The position numbers were made by a program, and so were the translations under genes. Below the pieces are notes generated by a model. That model made no database searches and was not told where the DNA came from. It was given only the letters and a program-made list of their open reading frames with translations. Of a DNA stretch of 49,131 nucleotides, positions 16,457-24,562 are shown piece by piece (positions within the stretch are counted from its first letter, which is position 1; each line of letters starts with the position of its first letter). The stretch is from an uncultured Oscillospiraceae bacterium (GTDB lineage: Bacteria > Bacillota > Clostridia > Oscillospirales > Oscillospiraceae). The stretch spans positions 1-49,131 of the forward strand of contig CAJUQS010000143.1 of assembly GCA_910588365.1 (NCBI GenBank), given 5' to 3'.

Positions 16457-17214
16457 TCCGCCACGGCTTTGACGGCGGAGAGGAGCTGCTGAAGCCCTCC
16501 CACCTTGCTCAGCCGGTAGAGGGGTTCCCCAAAACCGTACTGGTAACATTCCAGCGTCAGATAGTGGCGGCGCTGCAAAAGCGGGTTCCGACAGAAGTTG
16601 TCAGCACCATAAATGCCTGCGTTGAAGTTCCCGTCTACCGTTTTTCTTACCAGAGCCAGACTCTGGGGCTGCTCCTCACCACCGTCGGCGGCCCCGCCGC
16701 GGCGGGCATCCTGGAGGAGGTCTGGGTCAAGGGCGCGGAGAAGGTGCTGCTCTTTGGGACCTGCGGCGGGCTGGATCCGGATCTGCCCGCCGGGCATTTC
16801 ATTGTCCCCACCGCTGCCTATCGGGACGAGGGCACCAGCTTCCACTACCTGCCGCCCTCCGACTATGTGGACATCCCCACGGCGGACCGTCTGGCGGAGA
16901 TTTTCGACGAGCTGGGACTGCCCTATGTAAAAAGCAGGACCTGGACCACGGACGCAATCTACCGGGAAACGCCCGGGAAAGCGGCGGAGCGCCGTGCGGA
17001 GGGCTGCGCTGCGGTGGAGATGGAGTGCGCCTCCGTCATGGCCGCCGGGCAGTACCGGGGGAAAGAGGTCTATCAGTTCCTGTATACCGCTGACAGTCTG
17101 GCGGGGAGCGAATGGAACCGTGGACTGATGGGACAGCATCCGGAGTCCGCCTACGAGCGGTATCTGTCGATTGCGCTGGAGACGGCGGTCCGGCTGGAAG
17201 GAGACAATACATGA
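16453..17214 (+). CDS. Nucleoside phosphorylase (uridine phosphorylase-like)
   Basis: A 253-aa member of the PNP/UDP phosphorylase superfamily. Seen: the phosphate-site strand TTVGGPAAAGILEEVW, LFGTCGGLDPDLPAG, the ribose-side stretch YRDEGTSFHYL, and the nucleoside-binding AVEMECASVMAAGQYRG. It would split a nucleoside (uridine-, purine- or methylthioadenosine-like) into base and ribose-1-phosphate. Which nucleoside cannot be read from the sequence. Four-base overlaps with the gamma subunit before it and the carbon-nitrogen hydrolase after it show that it is part of the oxidoreductase operon, a surprising partner for branched-chain acid metabolism. Confidence 0.85.
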   Translation: MIRHGFDGGEELLKPSHLAQPVEGFPKTVLVTFQRQIVAALQKRVPTEVVSTINACVEVPVYRFSYQSQTLGLLLTTVGGPAAAGILEEVWVKGAEKVLLFGTCGGLDPDLPAGHFIVPTAAYRDEGTSFHYLPPSDYVDIPTADRLAEIFDELGLPYVKSRTWTTDAIYRETPGKAAERRAEGCAAVEMECASVMAAGQYRGKEVYQFLYTADSLAGSEWNRGLMGQHPESAYERYLSIALETAVRLEGDNT

Positions 17215-17996
17215 AAATTTCCTGCATTCAGATGGACATGCGCTTAGGCGAGGTGGACTGCAACTTCGCCCGCGCCCAGGCGCTTATCCGCTCCGCCGCG
17301 GAGGCGGAGCACCCGGACGTGGTGGTCCTGCCGGAGACCTGGAACACCGGGTATTTCCCGGCGGATCTGGCCTCCACCGCCGACAAGGACGGCGCGCGGA
17401 CCAAGGAGGTATTCTCCGCTTTGGCCAGGGAGCTGAATGTCAACATTGTCTGCGGCAGCGTGGCCAACCGGAAGGCGGATGGCTTCTACAACACGGCCTA
17501 TGTCTTTGACCGCACTGGCGCAGTGATTGCGGAGTACGACAAGACCCACCTCTTCACCTACGCCAGGGAGCATGAGTACTTCCGCCCCGGCGATCACACC
17601 TGCCGCTTCACGCTGGACGGCAAGTCCTGCGGCCTCATCATCTGCTACGATCTCCGGTTCCCGGAGCTGACCCGCTCCATGACCCTGGAAGGGGTGGACC
17701 TCCTCTTCGTGGTGGCCCAGTGGCCGGCCAAGCGGACCATGCACCTGGAGACCCTGGCCCGGGCGAGGGCCATTGAGAACCAGATGTTCCTGGCCCTGTG
17801 CAACAGCGCTGCCAGCGACACCGCCTGCGGCGGGCACAGCGCGATCATCGACCCCTGGGGGGAGTATCTGGCCCAAGCCGGGGATAGTGAGGCCACCATC
17901 ACCAGTGAGCTGGATTTCTCTGTCATCGAGGGCATCCGCTCCTCCATCAATGTGTTCCGCGACAGACGGCCGGAGTTATATAAGGTGAGTACATGA
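17211..17996 (+). CDS. Carbon-nitrogen hydrolase, omega-amidase-like
   Basis: A 261-aa nitrilase-superfamily enzyme with the full Glu-Lys-Cys triad: E42 in LPETWNTGY, K111 in YDKTHLF, C145 in IICYDLRFPEL. Its size and the YDLRFPEL block match the omega-amidase branch (NIT2/YafV/MtnU), which hydrolyses 2-oxoglutaramate and similar amides left after transamination with glutamine. A role beside the aminotransferase at 18509 would be to pull such transaminations forward. The ATG at 17211 overlaps the phosphorylase stop (ATGA) and has GGAAGGAG eight bases upstream; the open frame before it is not coding. Its end overlaps the VOC gene by four bases. Confidence 0.87.
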   Translation: MKISCIQMDMRLGEVDCNFARAQALIRSAAEAEHPDVVVLPETWNTGYFPADLASTADKDGARTKEVFSALARELNVNIVCGSVANRKADGFYNTAYVFDRTGAVIAEYDKTHLFTYAREHEYFRPGDHTCRFTLDGKSCGLIICYDLRFPELTRSMTLEGVDLLFVVAQWPAKRTMHLETLARARAIENQMFLALCNSAASDTACGGHSAIIDPWGEYLAQAGDSEATITSELDFSVIEGIRSSINVFRDRRPELYKVST

Positions 17997-18409
17997 CGAA
18001 AATTGGGAAAGAAGCGCGAATCGGCGCCTGCCTGCTGGCCGGAAGCATGGAAACCATGGTCCCCTTCTATCGGGATACACTGGGCTTTCAGACACAATGG
18101 GACGGGGGAGATTTCGCGGAGTTCCAGACGGCCAGCGGGAAGCTGTCCCTGTTCATGTACAGTCGGAGGGCCTTTGCGCAGTCCCTGGGGGTGGGCTATG
18201 TCCCGCCGGAGGGGATCAACCAGACCTTTGAGATCGCCCTGTGGCTGCCCCGGTTTGCCGACGTGGACGCAGAGTACGCGCGGCTGTCGGAACTGGGGGT
18301 ATCCTTCCCCCTGGGCGCGCCCACGACCTACCCCTTCGGCATCCGCAACTTCTACGCGGCGGACCCGGAGGGCAACCTCCTGGAAATCGGCAGTACCGGC
18401 AAGGCATAG
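17993..18409 (+). CDS. VOC (glyoxalase/bleomycin-resistance fold) protein
   Basis: A 138-aa protein of the vicinal oxygen chelate superfamily: the opening beta-alpha unit METMVPFYRDTLGFQT and the closing FYAADPEGNLLEIGS are typical, with E at the end of the second module a likely metal ligand. Function in this family ranges from isomerases to dioxygenases and cannot be told from sequence. It is the last member of a chain of genes joined by ATGA overlaps (vorA to here), then a hairpin element and the aminotransferase follow. Confidence 0.82.
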   Translation: MTKIGKEARIGACLLAGSMETMVPFYRDTLGFQTQWDGGDFAEFQTASGKLSLFMYSRRAFAQSLGVGYVPPEGINQTFEIALWLPRFADVDAEYARLSELGVSFPLGAPTTYPFGIRNFYAADPEGNLLEIGSTGKA

Positions 18410-18421
18410 CCTCCGGCATAA

Positions 18422-18482
18422 GCGAAACGATAGTTTCGCGCAAAAAGCTCTTTTTGATACTTTTTCTCTCGAGAAAAAGTAT
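18422..18482. repeat. Short hairpin element (GATACTTTT family)
   Basis: Hairpin GCGAAAC/GTTTCGC (18422-18439), then CAAAAAGCTCTTTTTG, then a 12-bp hairpin ATACTTTTTCTC/GAGAAAAAGTAT (18457-18482). Same plan as 14003-14070. It ends 26 bases before the aminotransferase ATG and could act as a terminator or processing site between the VOC gene and ilvE. Confidence 0.68.
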
Positions 18483-18508
18483 GAACAACCTGAAAGGTGG
18501 AATAGAAC

Positions 18509-19585
18509 ATGTCTTACAATTTTCCCGTGACCCGCACCGCGAACCCCAAGCCGAAGCCCGACCAGTCCAACCTGGGCTTCGGCAAGTACTTCACCGACCA
18601 CATGTTCATCATGGACTACGACGAGGGCCAGGGCTGGCATGACGGCAAGATCGTCCCCTACGGCCCCATCAGCCTGGACCCCGCCTCCTGCGTCCTCCAC
18701 TACGCCCAGATGATGTTCGAGGGCATGAAGGCCTATCTCACCCCGGAGGGAAAGATCAACCTCTTCCGCCCGGACATGAACGCCAAGCGCCTCAACCGCA
18801 CCAATGAGCGCATGTGCATCCCCCCCATGGACGAGGAGCTGTTCATCGAGGCCGTCAAGGCCACCGTCAAGGTGGACGCGGACTGGATCCCCACCGCCCC
18901 CGGCACCGCCCTCTACATCCGGCCTTACATCATCTCCGACGAGGTGAGCTTCTCCGTGGAGCCGGCCAAGCACTACCACTTCATCATCATCCTGTGCGCC
19001 GTGGGCGCCTACTACGACATCAACCGGGGCGGCCTCACCGGCAGCCACATCTATGTGGAGGACGAGTACATCCGCGCCGCCGTGGGCGGCACCGGCTTTG
19101 CCAAGGTGGGCGGCAACTACGCCGGCGGTATGCGTGCCACCAAGAAGGCCCTGGAGAACGGCTGCAAGGAGGTCCTGTGGCTGGACGCCCACGAGCACAA
19201 GTACGTGGAGGAGGTGGGCACCTCCAACGCCTTCTTCATGATTGGCGACGAGGTCATCACCGCCCCCCTGGGCGGGTCCATCCTCCCCGGCGTCACCCGG
19301 GACAGCACCATCACCCTGCTGCGCAAGTGGGGCTATCAGGTGTCCGAGCGCCGCCTGTCCATCCAGGACATCGAGGCCGCCAGCAAGGACGGCACCCTCC
19401 AGGAGGCATGGGCCACCGGCACCGCCTGCGTCATCTCCCCCATCGGCTACCTGCGCTACATGGACCGGGACATCGTCATCCACGGCGGCGGCGTGGGCCC
19501 GGTCAGCCAGAAGCTCTACGACCACATCTACGGCATGCAGACCGGCACCGTGGCCGACGACATGGGCTGGATTGTCCAGCTCTGA
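18509..19585 (+). CDS. ilvE: Branched-chain amino acid aminotransferase
   Basis: A 358-aa fold-type IV PLP aminotransferase of the large (BCAT2/mammalian-like) type. The catalytic lysine is K199 in TGFAKVGGNYAGG; the cofactor phosphate site SNAFFMIGD and LPGVTRDSI-like stretch (LPGVTRDSTITLL) follow. It interconverts leucine, isoleucine and valine with their 2-oxoacids using glutamate/2-oxoglutarate. In the assimilatory reading of this cluster it makes the final step from 2-oxoacid to amino acid. AGGTGG precedes the ATG. A terminator follows 24 bases after the stop. Confidence 0.93.
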   Translation: MSYNFPVTRTANPKPKPDQSNLGFGKYFTDHMFIMDYDEGQGWHDGKIVPYGPISLDPASCVLHYAQMMFEGMKAYLTPEGKINLFRPDMNAKRLNRTNERMCIPPMDEELFIEAVKATVKVDADWIPTAPGTALYIRPYIISDEVSFSVEPAKHYHFIIILCAVGAYYDINRGGLTGSHIYVEDEYIRAAVGGTGFAKVGGNYAGGMRATKKALENGCKEVLWLDAHEHKYVEEVGTSNAFFMIGDEVITAPLGGSILPGVTRDSTITLLRKWGYQVSERRLSIQDIEAASKDGTLQEAWATGTACVISPIGYLRYMDRDIVIHGGGVGPVSQKLYDHIYGMQTGTVADDMGWIVQL

Positions 19586-19609
19586 GTCCGCCTGTTTCCA
19601 GACAAAAAG

Positions 19610-19640
19610 GGAGGCGCTCCGTTCGGAGCGCCTCCTTCTG
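19610..19640 (+). terminator. Terminator after ilvE
   Basis: An 11-bp GC-rich stem GGAGGCGCTCC/GGAGCGCCTCC (19610-19635) with a GTTC loop, preceded by AAAAA and followed by TTCTGTC. The T-tract is weak but the position, just past ilvE, fits. Confidence 0.65.
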
Positions 19641-19660
19641 TCAATCCAGGCGGGGCTGTC

Positions 19661-19728
19661 ATACTTTTTCTTGAAAGAAAAAGTATCAAAAAGAACTTTA
19701 CTTTCGCTCTTCAAACCATTGCAATTCC
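19661..19728. repeat. Short hairpin element, reverse orientation
   Basis: A 12-bp hairpin ATACTTTTTCTT/AAGAAAAAGTAT (19661-19686), then CAAAAAGAAC and a GC-AAAG remnant of the second hairpin, i.e. the family plan read on the minus strand. It lies between the convergent ilvE and exporter genes. Confidence 0.6.
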
Positions 19729-19776
19729 AAGGTTTCCACACGGTAACGAAATAAAGCTTTTAATCGGGAAATCGTA

Positions 19777-20241
19777 TCAGGGCGTCTCTTTTTTCGCGAC
19801 CAGCGCCTGGGAGCGCCGGATGAGCTGGAAGATGGACGTGGGGAAGAGCATCCCCACCGCGATGGCCACCGCCAGCAGCACCGTGTTGAGGGCCTGGTGG
19901 GAGAAGGCGCCCAGATCGTTCTCCATAAAGTACTCCATGGTGTGGTACAGGGAGCCGCCGGGGATGAGGGGCACGGCGGCGGTGACCAGAAACAGGGTGG
20001 CCGGGCACTTCACCACCCGGGCCAGCACCTCGGCGTACACCGTGATGACCACGGAGGCGGCAAAGTAGCGCACCACGTCCTGATCCGAGACAAGGCCCAT
20101 CAGCAAATACACCCCCCAGGCCACCAGGCCCCCCAGGCTGGCCAGCAGGAGCTTCTCCCGGCGCACGTGAAAGAGCATGGCAAAGCCCAGGGAGCCCAGA
20201 AAGGCGGTTGCCAGCTGCATGAGAAATTTCGTGTAATCCAT
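19777..20241 (-). CDS. Threonine/serine exporter, small subunit (ThrE C-terminal half, YjjB-like)
   Basis: A 154-aa membrane protein with about four to five hydrophobic segments (for example LATAFLGSLGFAMLF, LLLASLGGLVAWGVYLLMGLV cut by charges, LFLVTAAVPLIPGG, TVLLAVAIAVGMLF). PLIPGGSLYHTM is typical of the ThrE_2 (DUF3815) half of two-gene threonine/serine exporters. It pairs with the larger protein encoded 19 bases upstream; together they equal one fused ThrE and export small amino acids or, in some relatives, dicarboxylates. Confidence 0.87.
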   Translation of the reverse strand: MDYTKFLMQLATAFLGSLGFAMLFHVRREKLLLASLGGLVAWGVYLLMGLVSDQDVVRYFAASVVITVYAEVLARVVKCPATLFLVTAAVPLIPGGSLYHTMEYFMENDLGAFSHQALNTVLLAVAIAVGMLFPTSIFQLIRRSQALVAKKETP

Positions 20242-20260
20242 ATCAGTTCACCTGTTTCGC

Positions 20261-21079
20261 TCAAGAAAACATGATGCCCGCCGCCAGGGCGAAGCCGCAG
20301 GCGATGACCAGCGCCAGCAGGATGGCCTCGATAAAGCGCATGAGGCCGGAGATGGTGTTGCCGCTGAACATGTCCCGCAGGGAGTTGGTCAGGGCGATGC
20401 CGGGGATGAGAAGCATGATGTTCCCGATGCTGATCATGTCCGTGTTGTCCCCCAGCCCGGAACGGACCGCCAGTCCCGCCAGCAGTCCGCCCAGGCAGGA
20501 GCACAGCAGGGCGGAGAGGAAGGCGTTGGCCTCCGTGCGGCGGATCACCCGGTCCAGGTACTTGAGCACCATGCCGATGACGCCGGAGGCCGCCGCGTCC
20601 AGCAGGCTCCCCCCGAAGAACAGGGAGAAGGAGGAGGAGATGAGGGCGTAGGTAAACAGCTGGGTGCCGAAGCTGTACTGGGGCGTGGCCTGTATGGCGT
20701 CCAGGGCCCGGTCCGTCTCCTCCGGCGTCAGGTGCTGGGCGCAGATGCGCCGGCAGAGGTGGTTGAGCAGCTCCAGCCGGTGGAGGTCGTACTGGGTTCC
20801 CGCCACGCGGCGGGTCTGGGTCACCGCGCCGAAGCGGTGGGAGTAGACGGTGACCATAATGCTGGAGGTGATGGTGAACACGTCCGCCCGCTCCGCGCCG
20901 AAGGCCAGGCACAGCCGCCGGATGCTGTCCTCCACCCGGCTGACCTCGGCCCCGCTCTGGAGCATGGCCTGGCCGATGTCCAGAATTTGATAGAGGTATT
21001 CGTTGGTCCGGGCAGCCGCCTCCAGGCGCCCGAGCTCGCCCGCGTCTCCGGCGGGCGCTGTCTGATTTGTTATTTCCAT
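20261..21079 (-). CDS. Threonine/serine exporter, large subunit (ThrE N-terminal half, YjjP-like)
   Basis: A 272-aa protein of the ThrE (DUF1212) family. The soluble N-terminal part carries the signature QAMLQSGAEVSRVEDSIRRL and VFTITSSIMVTV; the C-terminal part has about five membrane segments (ISSSFSLFFGG, ALLCSCLGGLLAGLAV, MLLIPGIALTNSLRDM, ILLALVIACGFALAAGI). The PGIALTNSLRD loop is conserved in the family. AGGAG lies seven bases before the ATG. First gene of the two-gene minus-strand operon. Confidence 0.9.
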   Translation of the reverse strand: MEITNQTAPAGDAGELGRLEAAARTNEYLYQILDIGQAMLQSGAEVSRVEDSIRRLCLAFGAERADVFTITSSIMVTVYSHRFGAVTQTRRVAGTQYDLHRLELLNHLCRRICAQHLTPEETDRALDAIQATPQYSFGTQLFTYALISSSFSLFFGGSLLDAAASGVIGMVLKYLDRVIRRTEANAFLSALLCSCLGGLLAGLAVRSGLGDNTDMISIGNIMLLIPGIALTNSLRDMFSGNTISGLMRFIEAILLALVIACGFALAAGIMFS

Positions 21080-21115
21080 GGGATTCTCCTGGATAGTTTA
21101 TAGTCGTCACGGGCT

Positions 21116-21144
21116 GTTATACCACAGAGGGCCGGGCTTTGCAA
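21116..21144 (-). promoter_or_regulatory. Promoter of the exporter operon
   Basis: On the minus strand TTGCAA (21139-21144) and TATAAC (21116-21121) are 17 bases apart, 37 bases upstream of the large-subunit start. Confidence 0.6.
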
Positions 21145-21188
21145 GCATATTTTGCCGGGAGAAACGCCGGAAAAATAGGGCGGGACGG

Positions 21189-21217
21189 TTGCCTTTTCCG
21201 TCACTATGCGCTATGCT
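21189..21217 (+). promoter_or_regulatory. Promoter of cobT-cobU
   Basis: TTGCCT (21189-21194) and TATGCT (21212-21217) are 17 bases apart, 45 bases before cobT. It is divergent from the exporter promoter. I see no cobalamin riboswitch in the short leader. Confidence 0.5.
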
Positions 21218-21261
21218 ATAGAAAACTGAGGAAAATTTTTCAGAAAGACGAGGCGTGAGAG

Positions 21262-22326
21262 ATGGAAGATCTGGAGATTCTGGAGGGGCGGCTGGCCCGG
21301 GCCCTGGCGGCGATCCGGCCCATGGATCAGGAGGGCCCGGCGGCGGCCCGCCGCCACTGGGACGCGGTGGCCAAGCCCCTGAATGGCCTGGGGCAGCTGG
21401 AGGAGGTCATCGCCCGGATGGCGGGGACGGCCCCGCTGAAGCGGGAGGTGCGCAAGTGCGTGGTCCCCTTCTGCGCGGACAACGGCGTGGTGGCCGAGGG
21501 GGTCACCCAGACGGACAGCTCCGTCACCGCCGTGGTGGCGGGGAACATGCTCACCGGCGCGGCCAGCGTGTGCTGCATGGGCCGGGTGGCCGGGGCCGCC
21601 GTCCTGCCGGTGGACGCGGGGATGCTGACGGAGGTGCCGGGGATGCGATCCATCAAGGTCTCCCGGGGCACCGCCAACCTGGCCGGGGAGCCGGCCATGA
21701 CCCGGCGGCAGTGCCTGGCCGTCCTGCTGGCGGGGCTGGAGCTGGCCGGGGAGCTGGCGGAGGAGTTTGACATCCTGGCGGCGGGGGAGATGGGCATCGG
21801 CAACACCACCACCTCCAGCGCCGTGGCCGCGGCCCTGCTGGGCCGCCCGGCATCGGAGATGACCGGCAAGGGGGCGGGCCTCTCCGACGAGGGCCTGCGG
21901 CGGAAGATCGAGGTGATCGACCGCGCCCTGGCACGCCACCGGCCGGAGCCCGGCGACCCGGTGGACGTGATTTCCAAGGTGGGGGGCTACGACATTGCCG
22001 CCATGACCGGATTCTACCTGGGCTGCGCCCTCCACCGGGTTCCGGCGGTGATGGACGGCTTTATCTCCACGGTGGCCGCCCTGGCGGCGGTGCGCCTGTG
22101 CCCGGCGGCGGGGGACGCCCTCATCGCCTCCCATCTCTCCGCCGAGCCGGGGGCGGGGCATGTGATGGAGGCCCTGGGCCTCCGGCCGCTGCTGCGGCTG
22201 GGGATGGCGCTGGGGGAGGGCACGGGCGCGGTGTCCGTCATGCCCCTCATCGACATGGCGCTGCGGGTGTACTTCGACATGCCGAGCTTTGACAACGCCG
22301 GCATCGAAGCCTATCAGCCCCTGTGA
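21262..22326 (+). CDS. cobT: Nicotinate-nucleotide:dimethylbenzimidazole phosphoribosyltransferase
   Basis: A 354-aa CobT. It forms alpha-ribazole phosphate from a benzimidazole-type base and nicotinate mononucleotide for the lower ligand of B12. Seen: the substrate-binding opening PLNGLGQLEE, ADNGVVAEGVTQ, MGIGNTTTSSAV, and the catalytic glutamate E319 in LGEGTGAV (equivalent to E317 of the Salmonella enzyme). The length is typical. Its stop overlaps the GTG start of cobU (GTGA), so the two are coupled. No other B12 genes are in the window, so this is likely a salvage/late-assembly pair. Confidence 0.95.
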   Translation: MEDLEILEGRLARALAAIRPMDQEGPAAARRHWDAVAKPLNGLGQLEEVIARMAGTAPLKREVRKCVVPFCADNGVVAEGVTQTDSSVTAVVAGNMLTGAASVCCMGRVAGAAVLPVDAGMLTEVPGMRSIKVSRGTANLAGEPAMTRRQCLAVLLAGLELAGELAEEFDILAAGEMGIGNTTTSSAVAAALLGRPASEMTGKGAGLSDEGLRRKIEVIDRALARHRPEPGDPVDVISKVGGYDIAAMTGFYLGCALHRVPAVMDGFISTVAALAAVRLCPAAGDALIASHLSAEPGAGHVMEALGLRPLLRLGMALGEGTGAVSVMPLIDMALRVYFDMPSFDNAGIEAYQPL

Positions 22327-22862
22327 GCGGGCGGCTGATCCTGGTCTGGGGCGGCAGCGGCAGCGGCAAGTCCGCCTGGGCGGAGCGGCGGCTGCTCTCC
22401 CTGGCCGGCCGGGAGCCGGGCCGGGCGGTGTACCTGGCCACCATGTCCGCCGGAGGGGAGGAGGCCCGGGCCCGCATCGACCGCCACCGGGCCATGCGGG
22501 CGGCCCACGGCGCGGCGGCGGGCCGCGCCTTTCAGACTCTGGAGCGGCAGACGGACATCGGATCGGCGGAGGTCCTGCCCGGGGACTTTGTCCTGCTGGA
22601 GGACCTGGGGAATCTGCTGGCCAACGAGATCTGGTCCCCGGAGGGGGCCGGGGAGGGGGCTGTGGAGCACATTCTGGCGGGGATCGAGTCCCTTCTGGAG
22701 CGGGCGGCGGCGCTGGTAATCGTCAGCGGCGACGTATTCGGCGACGGGTGCGCCTATGACGCCGCCACGGTGGACTATATCCGGAAAATGGGACTGCTCC
22801 ACCGGGCGCTGGCCGGCCGGGCGGAGCAGGTGGTGGAGGTTGTCTGCGGGATCGCCTGCTAG
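22323..22862 (+). CDS. cobU: Adenosylcobinamide kinase / adenosylcobinamide-phosphate guanylyltransferase
   Basis: A 179-aa CobU-family protein starting at GTG inside the cobT stop. Walker A is GGSGSGKS (10-17); the guanylylated histidine is expected in RIDRHRAMR near residue 55; VLLEDLGNLLANE is the Walker-B-like strand. It phosphorylates adenosylcobinamide and then adds GMP, giving the partner for alpha-ribazole from CobT. Length matches. The hairpin of repeat copy C begins 34 bases past its stop and may end the transcript. Confidence 0.92.
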   Translation: MSGRLILVWGGSGSGKSAWAERRLLSLAGREPGRAVYLATMSAGGEEARARIDRHRAMRAAHGAAAGRAFQTLERQTDIGSAEVLPGDFVLLEDLGNLLANEIWSPEGAGEGAVEHILAGIESLLERAAALVIVSGDVFGDGCAYDAATVDYIRKMGLLHRALAGRAEQVVEVVCGIAC

Positions 22863-22896
22863 TTAGCGCCCGGGGCCTCCCCGGCCCCGGACCCCG

Positions 22897-23440
22897 GGTA
22901 CCTTTTTGTGCGGACAAAAAGGTACCAAAAAACCGCCGGGGGAGTACCCCCGGTCCCCCCGGCATCGCCCTTCGGGCGATACTCCATTTGTTGTTTATTT
23001 GCGCTCCGACCAAACTGGTTTGATTCTACCGACGGTGCCTGCCCTTCGTCTGCCGTTGCCTATCGTCTACCCACGGGTCCTAACGATAGGCGAAGCAGCG
23101 GGGGAGTGCGGTGCAAATTTACTGCGCATCGACTCAGAGGGCCCCCGATGCTGGCTCTACCCCTTTAAGAGGCCGGCAGGTGTGCAGTGGCCTACGGCCA
23201 CTAGCAACCCTAAGCCGCCTGTGGCGGTCCACGGGCGGAGTTGGTTGACCGCCAGTCCGCCAGATCAGAACCCCAAAGGACTCTCTTGTTCGCGGGACAC
23301 AGCAGCTCTTCACCTGGGAGCGTGTCCGTAAATCCCCCGCCGAGGCAGGCCGTCCCAACGGGACGGCCCCGAGTAAGGGAGTCCGGAACCGTAGGTTCCG
23401 GCGCGCTTTTGGGTACTTTTCCCGCGTGGGAAAAGTACCC
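22897..23440. repeat. Hairpin-bounded intergenic element, copy C
   Basis: A 544-bp noncoding element, the longest copy. The left hairpin (22897-22926) has perfect 13-bp arms GGTACCTTTTTGT with a GCGG loop; the right (23411-23440) has 13-bp arms GGGTACTTTTCCC with a GCGT loop. The interior follows copy A block by block, plus an extra 40-50 bases around 23180-23240. Open frames inside have no ribosome sites. The stretch from 23441 to prmA holds no gene; TATAAT at 23545-23550 may be the prmA -10 box but no good -35 is at the right distance. Confidence 0.75.
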
Positions 23441-23581
23441 GCGGGGTGTGGGGCTGCGTAAGCCCCGTTTGCCTCCGCGTCGAAAAGAACCGCCCCGCGC
23501 CGGGACGGCGCGAAGATTTTGCAGATTTCGCCCCCATTCCATATTATAATAAGACTTACGCTGAGAAAAGAGGAACCACCA

Positions 23582-24535
23582 ATGAAATGGCTCGCCCTTC
23601 ACATCGACACCTCCCCCGCCGGCCTGGAGCCGGTGGAAACCATGCTCAGCTCCCTGGGCATCGACGGCCTGGTCATCGAGGATGAGAACGACTTCCGCCA
23701 GTTTTTGGAGCAGAACAAGCAGTACTGGGACTACGTGGACGAGGAGCTGGACCGCTCCATGTCCGGCAAGTGCCGCGTCACCTTCTACCTGGAGGAGAAC
23801 GAACAGGGCTTCGCCCTGATGGCCGCCGTGCGCATCGCCCTGGCGCAGCTGAAAAAGGAGCGCCCGGCCTGCGCCCCGCTGCTGCTGAGCGTGGACGGCA
23901 TCGAGGACGCGGACTGGGAGAACAACTGGAAGGCGTTTTACAAGCCCATGGAGATCGGGGAGCGGCTGATCGTCATCCCCGACTGGGAGGAGGCGGATCC
24001 CGGGGGCCGGGTTGCCCTGCGCCTGAATCCGGGACTGGCCTTCGGCACCGGCAGCCACGCCACCACCCGGCTGTGCCTGACGGCCCTGGAGCGGCATGTG
24101 AGGCCCGGTATGCGGGTGCTGGATCTGGGCTGCGGCAGCGGGATACTCTCCATCGCCGCCCTGCTGCTGGGGGCGGCGTCCGCCTTCGCCTGCGACATCG
24201 ACGAGAAGGCGGTGGACATCGCCTATGAAAACGCCGCCCTTAACGGGGTGGGCCGGGACCGCTACACGGTCCGGGCCGGGGACGTGCTCAGCGACCCGGC
24301 CCTCCGCCGGGAGATGGGCGGCGGAGCGGACATCGTGGCGGCCAACATCGTCTCCGACGTGATCATCGCCCTGGCGCCCGCCGTGCGCCCGCTGATGAAC
24401 CCGGGGGCAGTCTTCCTGTGCTCCGGCATCATCGACGGCCGGGCGGAGGAGGTCCGGGGGGCCCTGGAGGCCAGCGGATTTACAGTGGAGGAGACCGGCC
24501 GGAGCGAGGGCTGGTTCAGCTTTCTGTGCCGGTGA
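23582..24535 (+). CDS. prmA: Ribosomal protein L11 methyltransferase
   Basis: A 317-aa PrmA. The N-terminal L11-recognition domain (about 1-110) is followed by a class I SAM methyltransferase: FGTGSHATTRLCL (substrate-side motif), VLDLGCGSGILSIAA (motif I), CDIDEKAVDIA (motif II acidic residue for ribose), and ADIVAANIVSDVI (motif IV). It trimethylates lysines and the N-terminus of L11. AGAGGA lies nine bases upstream of the ATG; the open frame that extends to 23519 is not supported. It is followed closely by a membrane-protein gene. Confidence 0.94.
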   Translation: MKWLALHIDTSPAGLEPVETMLSSLGIDGLVIEDENDFRQFLEQNKQYWDYVDEELDRSMSGKCRVTFYLEENEQGFALMAAVRIALAQLKKERPACAPLLLSVDGIEDADWENNWKAFYKPMEIGERLIVIPDWEEADPGGRVALRLNPGLAFGTGSHATTRLCLTALERHVRPGMRVLDLGCGSGILSIAALLLGAASAFACDIDEKAVDIAYENAALNGVGRDRYTVRAGDVLSDPALRREMGGGADIVAANIVSDVIIALAPAVRPLMNPGAVFLCSGIIDGRAEEVRGALEASGFTVEETGRSEGWFSFLCR

Positions 24536-24562
24536 CGGCTGCGCGGAAGGAGGCGCTTGCGG

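Noticed and set aside
21080..21261. Cobalamin riboswitch upstream of cobT
   Set aside because: The leader after the predicted promoter is only about 40 bases and the B12-box type sequence is absent.
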